A stretch of DNA of 64,000 bases, taken from Bacteroidota bacterium. GTDB lineage: Bacteria; Bacteroidota; Bacteroidia; Chitinophagales; UBA10324. Within the stretch, counting starts at the first letter, position 1, and every line of letters begins with the position of its first letter. The notes under the pieces are model-generated. The model saw only the letters and a program-made list of their open reading frames with translations, was not told the origin of the DNA and made no database searches. The stretch is taken from assembly GCA_018267315.1 (NCBI GenBank), contig JAFDYS010000033.1, positions 1-64,000 on the forward strand, written 5' to 3'. A program made the translations under genes and the position numbers. Shown here one piece after another: positions 8,200 through 17,724 of this stretch.

Positions 8200-9741
8200 A
8201 TGAAACTACCCTTCTTATCATTTATTGTTTGCAATTTAATTGCAAGCCACTACAATGCTATGTCGCAAGCTGGAACACTAGACCCCACGTTCGGTACAAG
8301 TGGGATCGCGAGCTTGCCAGTTGGCTATGGAAGTTCCCTCGCAATTCAACAGGATGGTAGAATAATTCTCGGTGGAGGCAACGGCGGTATTTTTCTGCTT
8401 GCAAGATTTTATCCGAACGGAGTCATTGATAGCACCTTTGGTGACGATGGGATTGCACAAGTCATAACGGGTCTGGGGCTTAATCAAAATGAATCGATAG
8501 GTCTAAACGCTGAAGGAATGATCATGATGGGTGGAACAAGTTTGAATAACTCAGGTGAGTGGAACATGGCATTAGCCCGATTTAATTCTGACGGAACCTT
8601 GGACGAAAGCTTTGGTGACAATGGGGAAGTGCTCACTTCTTCCATAGTGGACGGTACAACCATTAGCGGATACGCAATTGCCGTGCAAGCTGATGGTAAG
8701 ACTTTACAAGTTGGCAGAGGCTTGTTGAACTTAGGGGGCCAGGGATTTGCTGTTATACGGATCAATAATGACGGTAGTTTGGATAACGTTTTTGGCAATG
8801 GTGGTGGAGTAATAGAGCCAATTGGAAATCCAAATCCAGGTGCCTTATGTGCCTTAGTTCAAGCTGACGGTAAAATTCTGATGGGTGGGTATTCTTATAG
8901 TGTGCCTGCACCTTCATGTTTCGCGTTGATGAGGCTGAATGCCAACGGCACTCTTGACAACTCATTCAGCGACGATGGCAAAGTGACTACTTACTTTGGA
9001 GGAGGAGGGTCATCAGGAAGTTCATTTGATGCTGATGTATCTTATGCGATGGCTCTTCAAACCGATGGTAAGATCTTAATGACGGGTATTGCTGCTCTTG
9101 GCGCGAATCCGGACGTCTATGTTCCAATTGTCCGTTATAATACAGATGGCTCGTATGATCAGTCATTCGGCAGTGGAGGCAAATTACTTACTACCATACC
9201 AGGATTTGAGGAAGCTACCGCTTATGGTATTACGGTACAGAATGATGGAAAGATCATTACCGCAGGCGAATGCAGTAATGACGTATTTCATGATAAGACC
9301 ATTTTCTTTACACGCCACTTGCCCGACGGTAAGCTCGATAGCACATTTGGAGAAGGAGGCATCACTATCATGAAACCCGATTCACTTACTGACAATACGG
9401 TAAGAGATGTGATTATGCAGGAAGATCAAAAAATTCTGGCCGCCGGCTGGTTTGGTACGGGTGCGAAGGTCATGCGCTTATTGTCCGGACTTGAAGTTGG
9501 AATTTCAGATCCTAATCTTGCAAATGACTATGGCATTTTCCCCAACCCCACTTCCACCACCATCCACCTTCAGCTTCCTTCAACACCCACCACCATCACC
9601 CTCTTCAATCTCCTCGGAGAAAAAGTGGGAGAAGAAAAAGTAAGTGGCGGTGAGGTAACAATGAATGTGAGTGATTTGCCTGCAGGCATGTATGTGGTGA
9701 GAGCGAAAGAGACGCTGATGGGGAAGTTTGTGAAAGAATAA
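8200..9741 (+). CDS. Delta-60 repeat protein with T9SS sorting domain
   Basis: Secreted surface protein. A signal peptide covers about residues 1-23. Seven delta-60 modules follow, each ending in a D-G-x-x-D-x-x-F-G type motif (for example NSDGTLDESFGDNG, LPDGKLDSTFGEGG), roughly 55-65 residues apart; seven modules suggest one seven-bladed beta-propeller. The last 75 residues are a T9SS type A sorting domain (IFPNPTS… LPAGMYVVRA). The function of delta-60 proteins is not established; adhesion or matrix roles are guesses. The gene is more A+T rich than its neighbours except in the sorting domain. A second delta-60 gene of similar plan is at 33441. Confidence 0.85.
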   Translation: MKLPFLSFIVCNLIASHYNAMSQAGTLDPTFGTSGIASLPVGYGSSLAIQQDGRIILGGGNGGIFLLARFYPNGVIDSTFGDDGIAQVITGLGLNQNESIGLNAEGMIMMGGTSLNNSGEWNMALARFNSDGTLDESFGDNGEVLTSSIVDGTTISGYAIAVQADGKTLQVGRGLLNLGGQGFAVIRINNDGSLDNVFGNGGGVIEPIGNPNPGALCALVQADGKILMGGYSYSVPAPSCFALMRLNANGTLDNSFSDDGKVTTYFGGGGSSGSSFDADVSYAMALQTDGKILMTGIAALGANPDVYVPIVRYNTDGSYDQSFGSGGKLLTTIPGFEEATAYGITVQNDGKIITAGECSNDVFHDKTIFFTRHLPDGKLDSTFGEGGITIMKPDSLTDNTVRDVIMQEDQKILAAGWFGTGAKVMRLLSGLEVGISDPNLANDYGIFPNPTSTTIHLQLPSTPTTITLFNLLGEKVGEEKVSGGEVTMNVSDLPAGMYVVRAKETLMGKFVKE

Positions 9742-9752
9742 TTAAAGCAGAG

Positions 9753-9877
9753 GTCAGTTCAAGTTTATCACGAACAAGTTCAGCCGTTCAATTATCTCTG
9801 CAACTTCTCGACAAGCTCGAAGTGACCCCCGTTTTTCGCCGGAGCGCTGATGTCAGTTCGAGTTTATCGGGAACCAG
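9753..9877. repeat. Three alternating copies of a dispersed TCGAG-type repeat
   Basis: Three related copies of about 25-30 bases lie in the 208-bp gap after the delta-60 gene: GTCAGTTCAAGTTTATCACG at 9753-9772, an inverted copy at 9799-9828 (reverse strand begins GGTCACTTCGAGCTTGTCGA), and GTCAGTTCGAGTTTATCGGG at 9852-9871. Their orientation is direct, inverted, direct. The rest of the gap holds nothing else I can identify. Confidence 0.65.
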
Positions 9878-9949
9878 CGTGAGCGAAAGTGTTGCCGAAT
9901 AATTCACGCGGCGATCATTCCCTAATTTCATCCCATAATCTTTCACTTC

Positions 9950-10471
9950 ATGAACCAATACCTAATCACCGTGCTTGCCACGGCGCTCGTCTATTTCTTC
10001 CTCATCACCGCCATCATCATTTTCGGGAAGAAGGAACTGTCACAACTTTCCATTGTGGATTTGGTTTTCATTTTACTCATCAGCAATGCTGTGCAGAATG
10101 CCATGGTCAACGGCGACTGGCACAGTGTGCTCATGGGCGTACTGGCTGCACTCACGCTTTTTATTCTCAACTATACCATGAAGAGCTTGCAGTTCCGGCT
10201 GCCCTGGGTGCGGCGGTTACTGGGCGGCATGCCTACCACGCTCATTGAAAACGGCGAGAAGATTGAACGTAATCTCTCCAGGGAAAAAATCACGGATGAA
10301 GAACTGATGGCGGCCGTAAGAGAGCACGGAGTGGAAACAGTCAAAGACGTGCGCCTCGCCGTGCTCGAAACAGACGGCAACATCAGCATCATTTCATTTG
10401 ATCATGACAAGACCACGATTGTGCGCCGGCGCGGAAAGAAGTTGCCTGCGAAGATGCACCGGCAGGAATGA
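9950..10471 (+). CDS. DUF421 (YetF-like) membrane protein
   Basis: Small membrane protein of the DUF421/YetF family. Three N-terminal membrane helices (about residues 5-25, 35-50 and 60-78) are followed by a cytoplasmic domain of about 90 residues that carries the family text MPTTLIENG and the later LMAAVREHGVE and VRLAVLETDGNISII. The function of the family is unknown; some Bacillus members affect spore or envelope properties. The length of 173 residues is complete for the family. It converges with the beta-barrel gene, whose stop is only 8 bp away. Confidence is high for family, none for role. Confidence 0.88.
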   Translation: MNQYLITVLATALVYFFLITAIIIFGKKELSQLSIVDLVFILLISNAVQNAMVNGDWHSVLMGVLAALTLFILNYTMKSLQFRLPWVRRLLGGMPTTLIENGEKIERNLSREKITDEELMAAVREHGVETVKDVRLAVLETDGNISIISFDHDKTTIVRRRGKKLPAKMHRQE

Positions 10472-10479
10472 ACCGCCTC

Positions 10480-12165
10480 TCAGAATTTCAGCAGCACGCC
10501 ACCCATCGCCACCAATCCATAGGTAGGATAGTTGTACCATTCGCGCTGCTTTGATGCCGTGATGTTGTTGAGTGAAACCCAGAAGCCGATATTCTTTTTG
10601 TAGTTGTAGGTGGCGCCGAGGTTCACGTCAATGCGTCCTTTCATTTGCGTGGTGACGGAATCGGTTTCATTGAAAGCAAAGGCGCCCGATTGCAGGAACA
10701 GATCGCCGGTGAAGATGATCTTGTTCTGAATATTGTAGTTCGCAGAAAAGCTGAGTTTCGATTTGGGGATGCCGATCGGTTCATCATCATAATCCAGATC
10801 CCAGGATGATGTTTCGCCGCTTACCAGCAGGTTCAGCCGCTCGCTTTGTTTGTATCCCACTTCCATGCGGAAACGCAACACCATCGCTTCGTAATAATAA
10901 TAGGTGGTGAAGAGTGACGGATTCTCTCCTACCATATGATAGAACGGCACATTGGTTTGCTTGCCGTAGCTGAGCCGCGCATTATACGAGATATTGTTTC
11001 CGTAACTGCCCTTTACACCGCCATATCCCTCCAATACTTCTGACGTTGCGGGCGCATAATAGGCGATGAACGGATTTACATCTGAAACTTCCTTGAGCGT
11101 ATTGGGGCTGCTGCCTCCGAAAATTCCCGCATAGGGAATCAGGTAATCACCGATCACCTCATAGGAACCTTCCGCCACCGGATTCACCATGAACCCGCCA
11201 TCAACAATTTCAAGGTTCACTCCCGCTTTCAAAAAGAGTTTTGCTTTCCGGTATTCATAGTTGGGAAGAATGGAGAAGTAGTCAATAGCCGTATCCATCG
11301 AGGAAGAAAAATTCTCCCGTTCAAAACCAAGATCGAGATTGGCGTGATGCACTTTCTGAATGGTCTTTCCCAACCGTGCATCAAACCTGAAGTAGTCTTC
11401 TTTCAGATCATCCAGCATACCCGATCCCGGTTTGCGCCGTAAGTCATGGAACCGGAATTGAAAATCATAGTCCACCTCTGATTTGGTCGGCTTCGTATTG
11501 CCCAGACCGAGATTGAGCGAGAAATTCTGAAACTGGTTCTTCAAAAGATCTTTGCTGAACTGATTTGCCGTGTCAGTAAATGCGGGATCGAAGCCATAGA
11601 AGTGATACACATCCTGATCATAGCCGATGCCGCCGGACAGAGCCGTGCTTTTGAAATAACTCGTGCCTGACACGTTGCCACCGAGGTGACTCACATCCTG
11701 GTAATCCATGCCGGTTGCATGCGAAGAGAGGTAATGGAAGTTTGCACCGTAGCTGTATTTGTCAGAGCGTCCGTTGCCGAGATACACTTCAAAGAGCGGC
11801 GTGAGCTGCGTGCCCGCTCCTGCTTTGATGAGATTGTTTTGCAGCTGCGCCTGTTCCTGCTGCGGTAAAGCGAGCGGCTTGATTTCTGATGGAGTAAATG
11901 GAAGTGATACCACGTGCTGCTTCACATCGTATTTGAGCGGCTGCATCGCTGTATCCACCGGAGCCGGCTCAGCATGCAATGGAATTTTTACCGCATCGGC
12001 TAATAGGGGCTGATACGCTTTCACAACATCCACCTCTTCGCTCTTGATGTTTTGCTGAGCGAATGAGGGAATAGAAAAAAAGAAGGCGATTAAGAAAGAA
12101 GCTATTGCCTTACTCCCCTTGCTGGCCTTCATTTGCTGCGCTTTCATACGTTCAATTCGATTCAT
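10480..12165 (-). CDS. Outer-membrane beta-barrel protein paired with TPR protein
   Basis: Predicted outer-membrane barrel, often labelled TonB-dependent receptor in Bacteroidota although no plug domain is visible. After a signal peptide ending SIPSFAQQ comes a conserved N-terminal motif, EEVDVVKAYQPLLADA, then a Pro/Gln-rich linker and many amphipathic strands, with a final strand ending in a C-terminal Phe (GGVLLKF). The start at 12165 is chosen because GGAGGA precedes it by 6 bases; it overlaps the end of the upstream TPR gene by 14 bp, which implies translational coupling. The tight pairing with a periplasmic TPR protein suggests a shared envelope complex, but that is inference. Confidence 0.75.
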   Translation of the reverse strand: MNRIERMKAQQMKASKGSKAIASFLIAFFFSIPSFAQQNIKSEEVDVVKAYQPLLADAVKIPLHAEPAPVDTAMQPLKYDVKQHVVSLPFTPSEIKPLALPQQEQAQLQNNLIKAGAGTQLTPLFEVYLGNGRSDKYSYGANFHYLSSHATGMDYQDVSHLGGNVSGTSYFKSTALSGGIGYDQDVYHFYGFDPAFTDTANQFSKDLLKNQFQNFSLNLGLGNTKPTKSEVDYDFQFRFHDLRRKPGSGMLDDLKEDYFRFDARLGKTIQKVHHANLDLGFERENFSSSMDTAIDYFSILPNYEYRKAKLFLKAGVNLEIVDGGFMVNPVAEGSYEVIGDYLIPYAGIFGGSSPNTLKEVSDVNPFIAYYAPATSEVLEGYGGVKGSYGNNISYNARLSYGKQTNVPFYHMVGENPSLFTTYYYYEAMVLRFRMEVGYKQSERLNLLVSGETSSWDLDYDDEPIGIPKSKLSFSANYNIQNKIIFTGDLFLQSGAFAFNETDSVTTQMKGRIDVNLGATYNYKKNIGFWVSLNNITASKQREWYNYPTYGLVAMGGVLLKF

Positions 12166-15100
12166 CACTATCCTCCGTTTGCTCATCAGGAAGCAGCTTT
12201 GATTTCTCCGCTTCTTTCGCTTTCACTTCCTCCAGTTTTTTATTGGCTGCCGGAATAATGTCATCGCTTCCCTTGTAGTTATCTATGATGCTCTGCAATG
12301 TGGCTTTCGCCTGAAACAGATCGCCCTGTGCGGTGAACACATCAGCCATCAGCAGGTACGACTTGGCAATCCAGTAATCCTGCGATGACTTTGATTTCAC
12401 CACGTACCAGCATTGCTCTTCGGTTTGTTTGAGTTGGTTTCGGGAAAAATAAATTTCAGCGATGCGGTAGGCCGCTTCAGCGCCGGCCGCGCCGGATGAC
12501 GCTTTCGATACTACCGAAAACTCGGTGAAGGCCTTATCAAAATCATTGGTTGCAAACGCCACACGACCCAGATAGAAATGCGCTTCAGTCTGATCTTCGG
12601 CCGCGGCATTTGCGAGGGAGAGAATGCGGTTGGCGGCATCGGTCACCTCCTGATTGCGCTGCAGGTTGTATGCGCAGTACATCATGCCTTTGGCCGCTTC
12701 AAGCGCATCGGCTTTCAGTTCCGCATTATTGCTCACCTGCTGATAATAGGCAAATGCTTTCCCGTAATCCTTCTTCGGATTGTAATTGATGCGCGCCGCC
12801 TGCAGCATCGCTTTCGCTGAGAAACGGCTCGGTGACTGATCCGCCACAAACTCATAATCACTGAGCGCTGCATTGTAATCGGCGCTCTTAAACAGACATT
12901 CAGCCCGGTAAAAATGCGCATGCAGCGCGAAGGCGCCCTGCGGAAAACTTTTCAGATAATTCCCAAACTCCGAAATGGCCTGGCTGCAGTTGCCCTTGGA
13001 GTAATTCGCTTCGGCGGCGAGGTAAGCCACGCTGTCCTGCGTGGCATCGCTGATGTTGATGTTCGGAACACTCTTCACGAAGTTCACATAGCCCTGCGCA
13101 TCACCGTTGGCCGTGAAAACTTCTTTCACACCGTTCAATGCATCTGCGCGTTCCGGCGAATTGGGATATTTCGTGAGCACCGTGCGGTATTCCTCGAGTG
13201 CATTCTTGTTGTTGTCGAGATTGAAGAAAATCAATCCCAGCTTCAGGTGCGATTTCACCACGTAACTGCCGGCAGGATATTTTGAAATCACACGGTTAAA
13301 TGCTTCTGCGGCTTCATTGTAAGAGGGAATGCTGAGATACGCCACGCCTAATTCATAGAGTGCATCATCAGAATAGATGCTGGAAGGATATGAAACGGAG
13401 AGGGATTTGAGCAATGCAATTTTATCTTCCGTTTTACCCTGCAAACCCAGGATGACGGACTTCTGATACATGGCATAGTCAGCACCCGTCAGCTTTTTTG
13501 TGATCACCGCATCGTAAGAGGATACGGCATTGCCATAAGACCGGGTCATAAAACTGCAATCGCCGCTGCGCAACAGGGCATCGGCATATATGCTTTTCGA
13601 CGGTTCCGTGGCGGCAGCAGCCAATGCCGTTTTCACACTTTGAAAACTTGCACCCGCTTTGTCATATGCTTCCTGCCCGAGGTAGCTGTATCCGAGGGTA
13701 TAGTCGCTGTTCACCTTCGTAACATCCTTCGGCAATTTCATTCCGGACTTCAGCAGATCCTGAAACTGATTATGACTTTCAATGGCGGACGCATAATCTT
13801 TCAACTGATACGCGCATTCACCCTTCCAGAAATACGCCGCTGCCTGCAATGCCGGATCAACGGGATTGGTGAGTGATTCATCCAGCAACCCGTTGGCATC
13901 AGCATATTTCTTCTCATTAAATAATTCGGTGGCGCGGGAGAAGGCAACTTTCTGGTAAGCCCTCCGCATTTCAGGAGATTTTACAGAGAGACTCTTAATC
14001 ACTTCCAATGCATCGCGGTAGTTGCTGGTGGAAAGAAATTCCTGAGTGAGAAATTGCTTGGCGTCTTCCGTGTAAGCCGATTTAGGATAGGAAGCTATGA
14101 ATTGCTGCAGGGCCTTCACCGAAACATCGTGATAGTTGAGTTCATGCGAGAGTTTGGCGAACTGAAATGCGGACTGCTCCTGCACGAAAGAATCGAAATT
14201 CATTTTCGCTGCATTCTCAAAAGCCAGCCGCGCATCATTCTTCCGGTCTGTTTTCACGTAGCAGTCGGCCAGCAGGTACAGCGCATTCTGCCCCAATGAA
14301 TCATTGAGCACCGTTAACTGCTCCAGCGTTTTAATGGCCTCATCATATTCCTTTGTTTGGTACTGGCAGAAACCGATCTGGTACAAATCCGCTTTGGAGA
14401 TCTTCTGCGTCCCGCTGAGAAATGCCGTGAAGTACGGCAGCGCTTTTTCATACTGCCCTTTTTCGAAATAGGACTTACCGACGAGCTGCTGCATTTCGGT
14501 GAGGTAGGGTGAAGAAGACGCTGTGAGCGTGGCGGCATCGCTGATGACGCCGTCGTAATCGTGCTGCATGAACCGGATGTTGGCGAGATAGTACGGCACT
14601 ACCGGCTTGTACAACTCCGATTGCCCGGCAATTCTGAATGACTTGAGCGCATTCTGAAAATCGCCCTGCTTGTATGAGATGTAAGCGTAATAGTAATTCG
14701 CCGGGTAGTAGTATTCATTCTGCGTGGTCCTGAGCTTTTCGAATACCGGCCGGGCTTTGTCAAAATCTTTCTGGTAGAAATAACAGGTGGCGAGGCGGAA
14801 ATCATAAACAGCTTTCTCATCGTCGCTTAAATCGGCGGGATCCACCTGCCGGTATTTCGGAAGCGCCTTGTTGTACTTCTTCTGGTCGAAATAGATATTG
14901 CCGAGCTGGAAATAGGCCCGGCGCACCGTGGCATTTATCTCGTTCTCTTCGATCAGATCGCTGAACAATTTTTCTGCATCGGGTCGGTTCAGTTCCTTGC
15001 TGCACAAGGCATCGTAATACTTCGCATGGATCAGCAGTTCATGAGAAGTTACTGCCAGCAGTTGACTGATCCGCACAATCGCTTCACGGAATTTCTCCTG

Positions 15101-15247
15101 AGCAGCCGCATATTTTTCTTGTTGCAACAGTTCCATCCCTTTTCGGTAATCGCGGTCAAGATCGGTGTTGACGGAAGTTTCCTGTGCATGCAGTGCTGCG
15201 CAGAAGCAAATAAGGAACAGCGAACAGAAAATCTCTCTCTTCATCAT
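12152..15247 (-). CDS. Large periplasmic tetratricopeptide-repeat protein
   Basis: About 1,030-residue secreted protein built almost wholly of TPR-type helical hairpins, with repeated A-x-x-x-F and G-x-x-Y patterns, for example EKYAAAQEKFREA, KKYNKALPKYRQV, GDFQNALKSFRIA and KDYGKAFAYYQQV. The signal peptide MMKREIFCSLFLICFCAALHA sets the start at 15247 (or 15244); the frame remains open to 15397 but that extension has no such sense. It ends in an acidic, Lys-rich tail. The barrel gene follows with a 14-bp overlap. TPR arrays of this size act as protein-binding scaffolds; here a periplasmic partner of the downstream barrel is the natural reading. Confidence 0.85.
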   Translation of the reverse strand: MMKREIFCSLFLICFCAALHAQETSVNTDLDRDYRKGMELLQQEKYAAAQEKFREAIVRISQLLAVTSHELLIHAKYYDALCSKELNRPDAEKLFSDLIEENEINATVRRAYFQLGNIYFDQKKYNKALPKYRQVDPADLSDDEKAVYDFRLATCYFYQKDFDKARPVFEKLRTTQNEYYYPANYYYAYISYKQGDFQNALKSFRIAGQSELYKPVVPYYLANIRFMQHDYDGVISDAATLTASSSPYLTEMQQLVGKSYFEKGQYEKALPYFTAFLSGTQKISKADLYQIGFCQYQTKEYDEAIKTLEQLTVLNDSLGQNALYLLADCYVKTDRKNDARLAFENAAKMNFDSFVQEQSAFQFAKLSHELNYHDVSVKALQQFIASYPKSAYTEDAKQFLTQEFLSTSNYRDALEVIKSLSVKSPEMRRAYQKVAFSRATELFNEKKYADANGLLDESLTNPVDPALQAAAYFWKGECAYQLKDYASAIESHNQFQDLLKSGMKLPKDVTKVNSDYTLGYSYLGQEAYDKAGASFQSVKTALAAAATEPSKSIYADALLRSGDCSFMTRSYGNAVSSYDAVITKKLTGADYAMYQKSVILGLQGKTEDKIALLKSLSVSYPSSIYSDDALYELGVAYLSIPSYNEAAEAFNRVISKYPAGSYVVKSHLKLGLIFFNLDNNKNALEEYRTVLTKYPNSPERADALNGVKEVFTANGDAQGYVNFVKSVPNINISDATQDSVAYLAAEANYSKGNCSQAISEFGNYLKSFPQGAFALHAHFYRAECLFKSADYNAALSDYEFVADQSPSRFSAKAMLQAARINYNPKKDYGKAFAYYQQVSNNAELKADALEAAKGMMYCAYNLQRNQEVTDAANRILSLANAAAEDQTEAHFYLGRVAFATNDFDKAFTEFSVVSKASSGAAGAEAAYRIAEIYFSRNQLKQTEEQCWYVVKSKSSQDYWIAKSYLLMADVFTAQGDLFQAKATLQSIIDNYKGSDDIIPAANKKLEEVKAKEAEKSKLLPDEQTEDSDESN

Positions 15248-15619
15248 CAAATGGCAATTCGTAAAAGTCTTCTGTTCTCCTTTCGTATAAGTTGTTCGTT
15301 CAAAAATGATATTCACACTCATCAGCGGCATGTGTAATAGTGGATACATGTGCAAATAGAATGGCATACAGAGTTCACCCGGTAAGCTGAATTCCACGTT
15401 GAACGAACCATAACCGCAAATAGTATCCCCACGATTCGGCTAAAGTTCAAAACGGCAACGACGATCCCACCCTGGGTAAAAATGGCCACTGATCAGCCGA
15501 TGACATGATAAAAATCAATATCAAGCCTAACAATAGTCACAATTTTTTAGAGTTTCGGATCAGTAGCTTCAAACTCTCATTTATCTGCTTTCAAAATTTA
15601 AGACATTCAACTTGCAAAT
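15248..15619. other. 372-bp divergent intergenic region
   Basis: This stretch lies between the divergent starts of the TPR gene and a T9SS cargo gene, so it must hold both promoters. I see no exact TAnnTTTG box in a convincing position, no hairpin repeat and no coding region worth reporting. The half nearer 15620 is clearly richer in A+T, like the secreted-protein genes that follow. Confidence 0.5.
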
Positions 15620-17662
15620 ATGAAATTACTTCTATACTGCACTTTGACAATTTTTTGCATAACTTTCCTGTATCACATCAGACAGCTGAAAGCACAATGC
15701 ACATGCGACGCACCATCGAATATTAGCATTAACTGGTCAAAACCAATCGATGTGGGTATTGACGATGTGTGTTGGGATATTATTCCAATTGATGATGATC
15801 AAGATGCTGTAGCTGATGATGGTTACATCGTGGTTGGGTCTGTTAACTCTGATGCTGGAGGAGCAAATAGCGGAATGGATATCTATATCGCAAGACTTAA
15901 TACAGCGGGTACAACCATTGTGTGGGATGAAGCGTGGGATGGAGGAATGAGTCCAGCAAATCAGGACGTAGCATACTCAATCATTCAAACAAGTACAGGG
16001 CACATTCTCATATGCGGCTCTACTGCAACCAACCATTTTGGATCCAGCGTAAACAGAAATGCGTGGGTGGGTAAAATGGATGTAGATGGCAATTGGGTGA
16101 ACGGTTGGCCAAAACAATACGGAAGCACCGGTGATGATATTGCTTATGACATTGCAGAAGACTTAAGCGGGAATTACGTAATCGCCGGAACGGCAAGCGC
16201 AAGCGGCAACGACCTAGGAAGTCAAACTGTCCATTCAGATGGTGACTATTGGGTTTTTAAGATCGGTGCCACAGGATACCTCAATACAAATTATTCGAAG
16301 GTATATTATGGAAGTAATTCTGGTAATGATTATGCCCGAAGTATATTAGTGGATTGCAGCACTGGCCAATATATTGTATCAGGGTTCTGTAAATCTTGTG
16401 ATCCTCAAAATACGTTGCATTCGCAGGCCAACATTCTGAAAATTCCAACGAATTTCGGAACTCCTGATTACAACGAAACTTATGGATACAATGGAAGTAA
16501 CCAGGATTTTGGTTCTTATGGCCTCATACAACCTCATTCAACTTTTGGTACATGTGCAGTTACGCCTGACCCTCTTGATGGATTTCTTACAATAGGTATT
16601 CAACATCCAGCCGATGGATGCTTTGGTGGTCAACATGATTTTTGGTTGGTAAAAACGGATAATGTATTAGCAGATGTAGATTTCAGCGAAGCATGCGTAG
16701 ATGCTGACGCAGGTGGGGCATATGGAGGGAAACTTAAAGACAACGGGCACAGTGTTGTCCAGGCGTGTGAAGGTTATTTACTTGCTGGAATTACAAAGTC
16801 AAATAATCTTGATTTGACCTGCTCTAATTGTCAAGTCCAATGCAATCATTACGATTGTGATGAAGATGAGACAGAGGACATTTGGCTTGTTATGGTTAAC
16901 AGTGAAACCGGTGAATATATCTGGGACGAATCCCTTGGAGCAAGTGGAGACGATGGCGCCTACAGTATTAAACGGGTTCATGATGGTTCTTATGTAGTTG
17001 CAGGTTATCTTACTAACGCTAATGGCGATACAGATTTTTACATTGTAAACTTTGAAATCGTTACCACATGTGTGGCTCCCGTTCTGGATGACCCTGATAT
17101 TTCTACATACTGTTCTACCTTAAGCTGGACGACAGACCCCTGTGTGCCATACTATGATCTTCGATACAGAGAAGGAACAGGAGCATGGGTGCTGGTAGCA
17201 AATGCCAGCAGTCCGTATGTAATCACCAATCCAACAAATGATGGTGTTAATAGTTTCAGTTGGGGAGTTCGGGCTCGCTGTTCACCAAACTATTGGAGTA
17301 GCTATACAGGAGGCGATGGCTTCAATATTTCGTACTGTGGCAGCAGCCCGGTAAATTGTACAAGTTGCACAAAACTTGCAAGTCAAGATTTGGAATATGA
17401 TAATAAGAATGTGTTAAATGTATATCCGAATCCTTCCTCTGGTAGTTTTAATCTATCATGCCAGTTTTCACTCAAAGTTAATCGAGAAGCCACAGTGGAG
17501 ATAGTTGATCAATTAGAAAGGTGCGTTTCGACATATACGGTTGAAGTTAGTGACGGCTTGATTGATCAGCAATTCGAGGGTATTAATGTGCCACCAGGAT
17601 TTTACTTGGTGCGCCTTTCGGTGGATGGGGAAATATATAAGGCTAGAATTGTTTTTCAGTGA
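15620..17662 (+). CDS. T9SS cargo: propeller-like repeats, FN3 domain, sorting domain
   Basis: Secreted protein of 680 residues. The signal peptide (about 1-25) ends HIRQLKAQ. The body to about residue 470 holds at least five loose repeats that pair a D-D-x-A-Y-x-I strand with a G-x-Y-x-V-A-G strand (GSTGDDIAYDIAED…NYVIAGTA; GASGDDGAYSIKRV…SYVVAGYL), a pattern of beta-propeller blades. A fibronectin type III-like domain follows (about 490-575, with DLRYREGTGAW), then a T9SS type A sorting domain beginning NVYPNPSSGSF. Several cysteines in the body suggest disulfides. It is the first of three secreted genes in tandem. Function unknown; adhesion or ligand binding is possible. Confidence 0.8.
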   Translation: MKLLLYCTLTIFCITFLYHIRQLKAQCTCDAPSNISINWSKPIDVGIDDVCWDIIPIDDDQDAVADDGYIVVGSVNSDAGGANSGMDIYIARLNTAGTTIVWDEAWDGGMSPANQDVAYSIIQTSTGHILICGSTATNHFGSSVNRNAWVGKMDVDGNWVNGWPKQYGSTGDDIAYDIAEDLSGNYVIAGTASASGNDLGSQTVHSDGDYWVFKIGATGYLNTNYSKVYYGSNSGNDYARSILVDCSTGQYIVSGFCKSCDPQNTLHSQANILKIPTNFGTPDYNETYGYNGSNQDFGSYGLIQPHSTFGTCAVTPDPLDGFLTIGIQHPADGCFGGQHDFWLVKTDNVLADVDFSEACVDADAGGAYGGKLKDNGHSVVQACEGYLLAGITKSNNLDLTCSNCQVQCNHYDCDEDETEDIWLVMVNSETGEYIWDESLGASGDDGAYSIKRVHDGSYVVAGYLTNANGDTDFYIVNFEIVTTCVAPVLDDPDISTYCSTLSWTTDPCVPYYDLRYREGTGAWVLVANASSPYVITNPTNDGVNSFSWGVRARCSPNYWSSYTGGDGFNISYCGSSPVNCTSCTKLASQDLEYDNKNVLNVYPNPSSGSFNLSCQFSLKVNREATVEIVDQLERCVSTYTVEVSDGLIDQQFEGINVPPGFYLVRLSVDGEIYKARIVFQ

Positions 17663-17724
17663 ATTGTTCTGTCCGATATAATCTTAATTCACTTTAGATA
17701 ATTATAAATCCATTAGGTAATATT

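Noticed and set aside
7727-9741. A split single gene (mini T9SS protein plus delta-60 protein)
   Set aside because: Each has its own signal peptide and its own sorting domain, with a stop and 17 bp between them.
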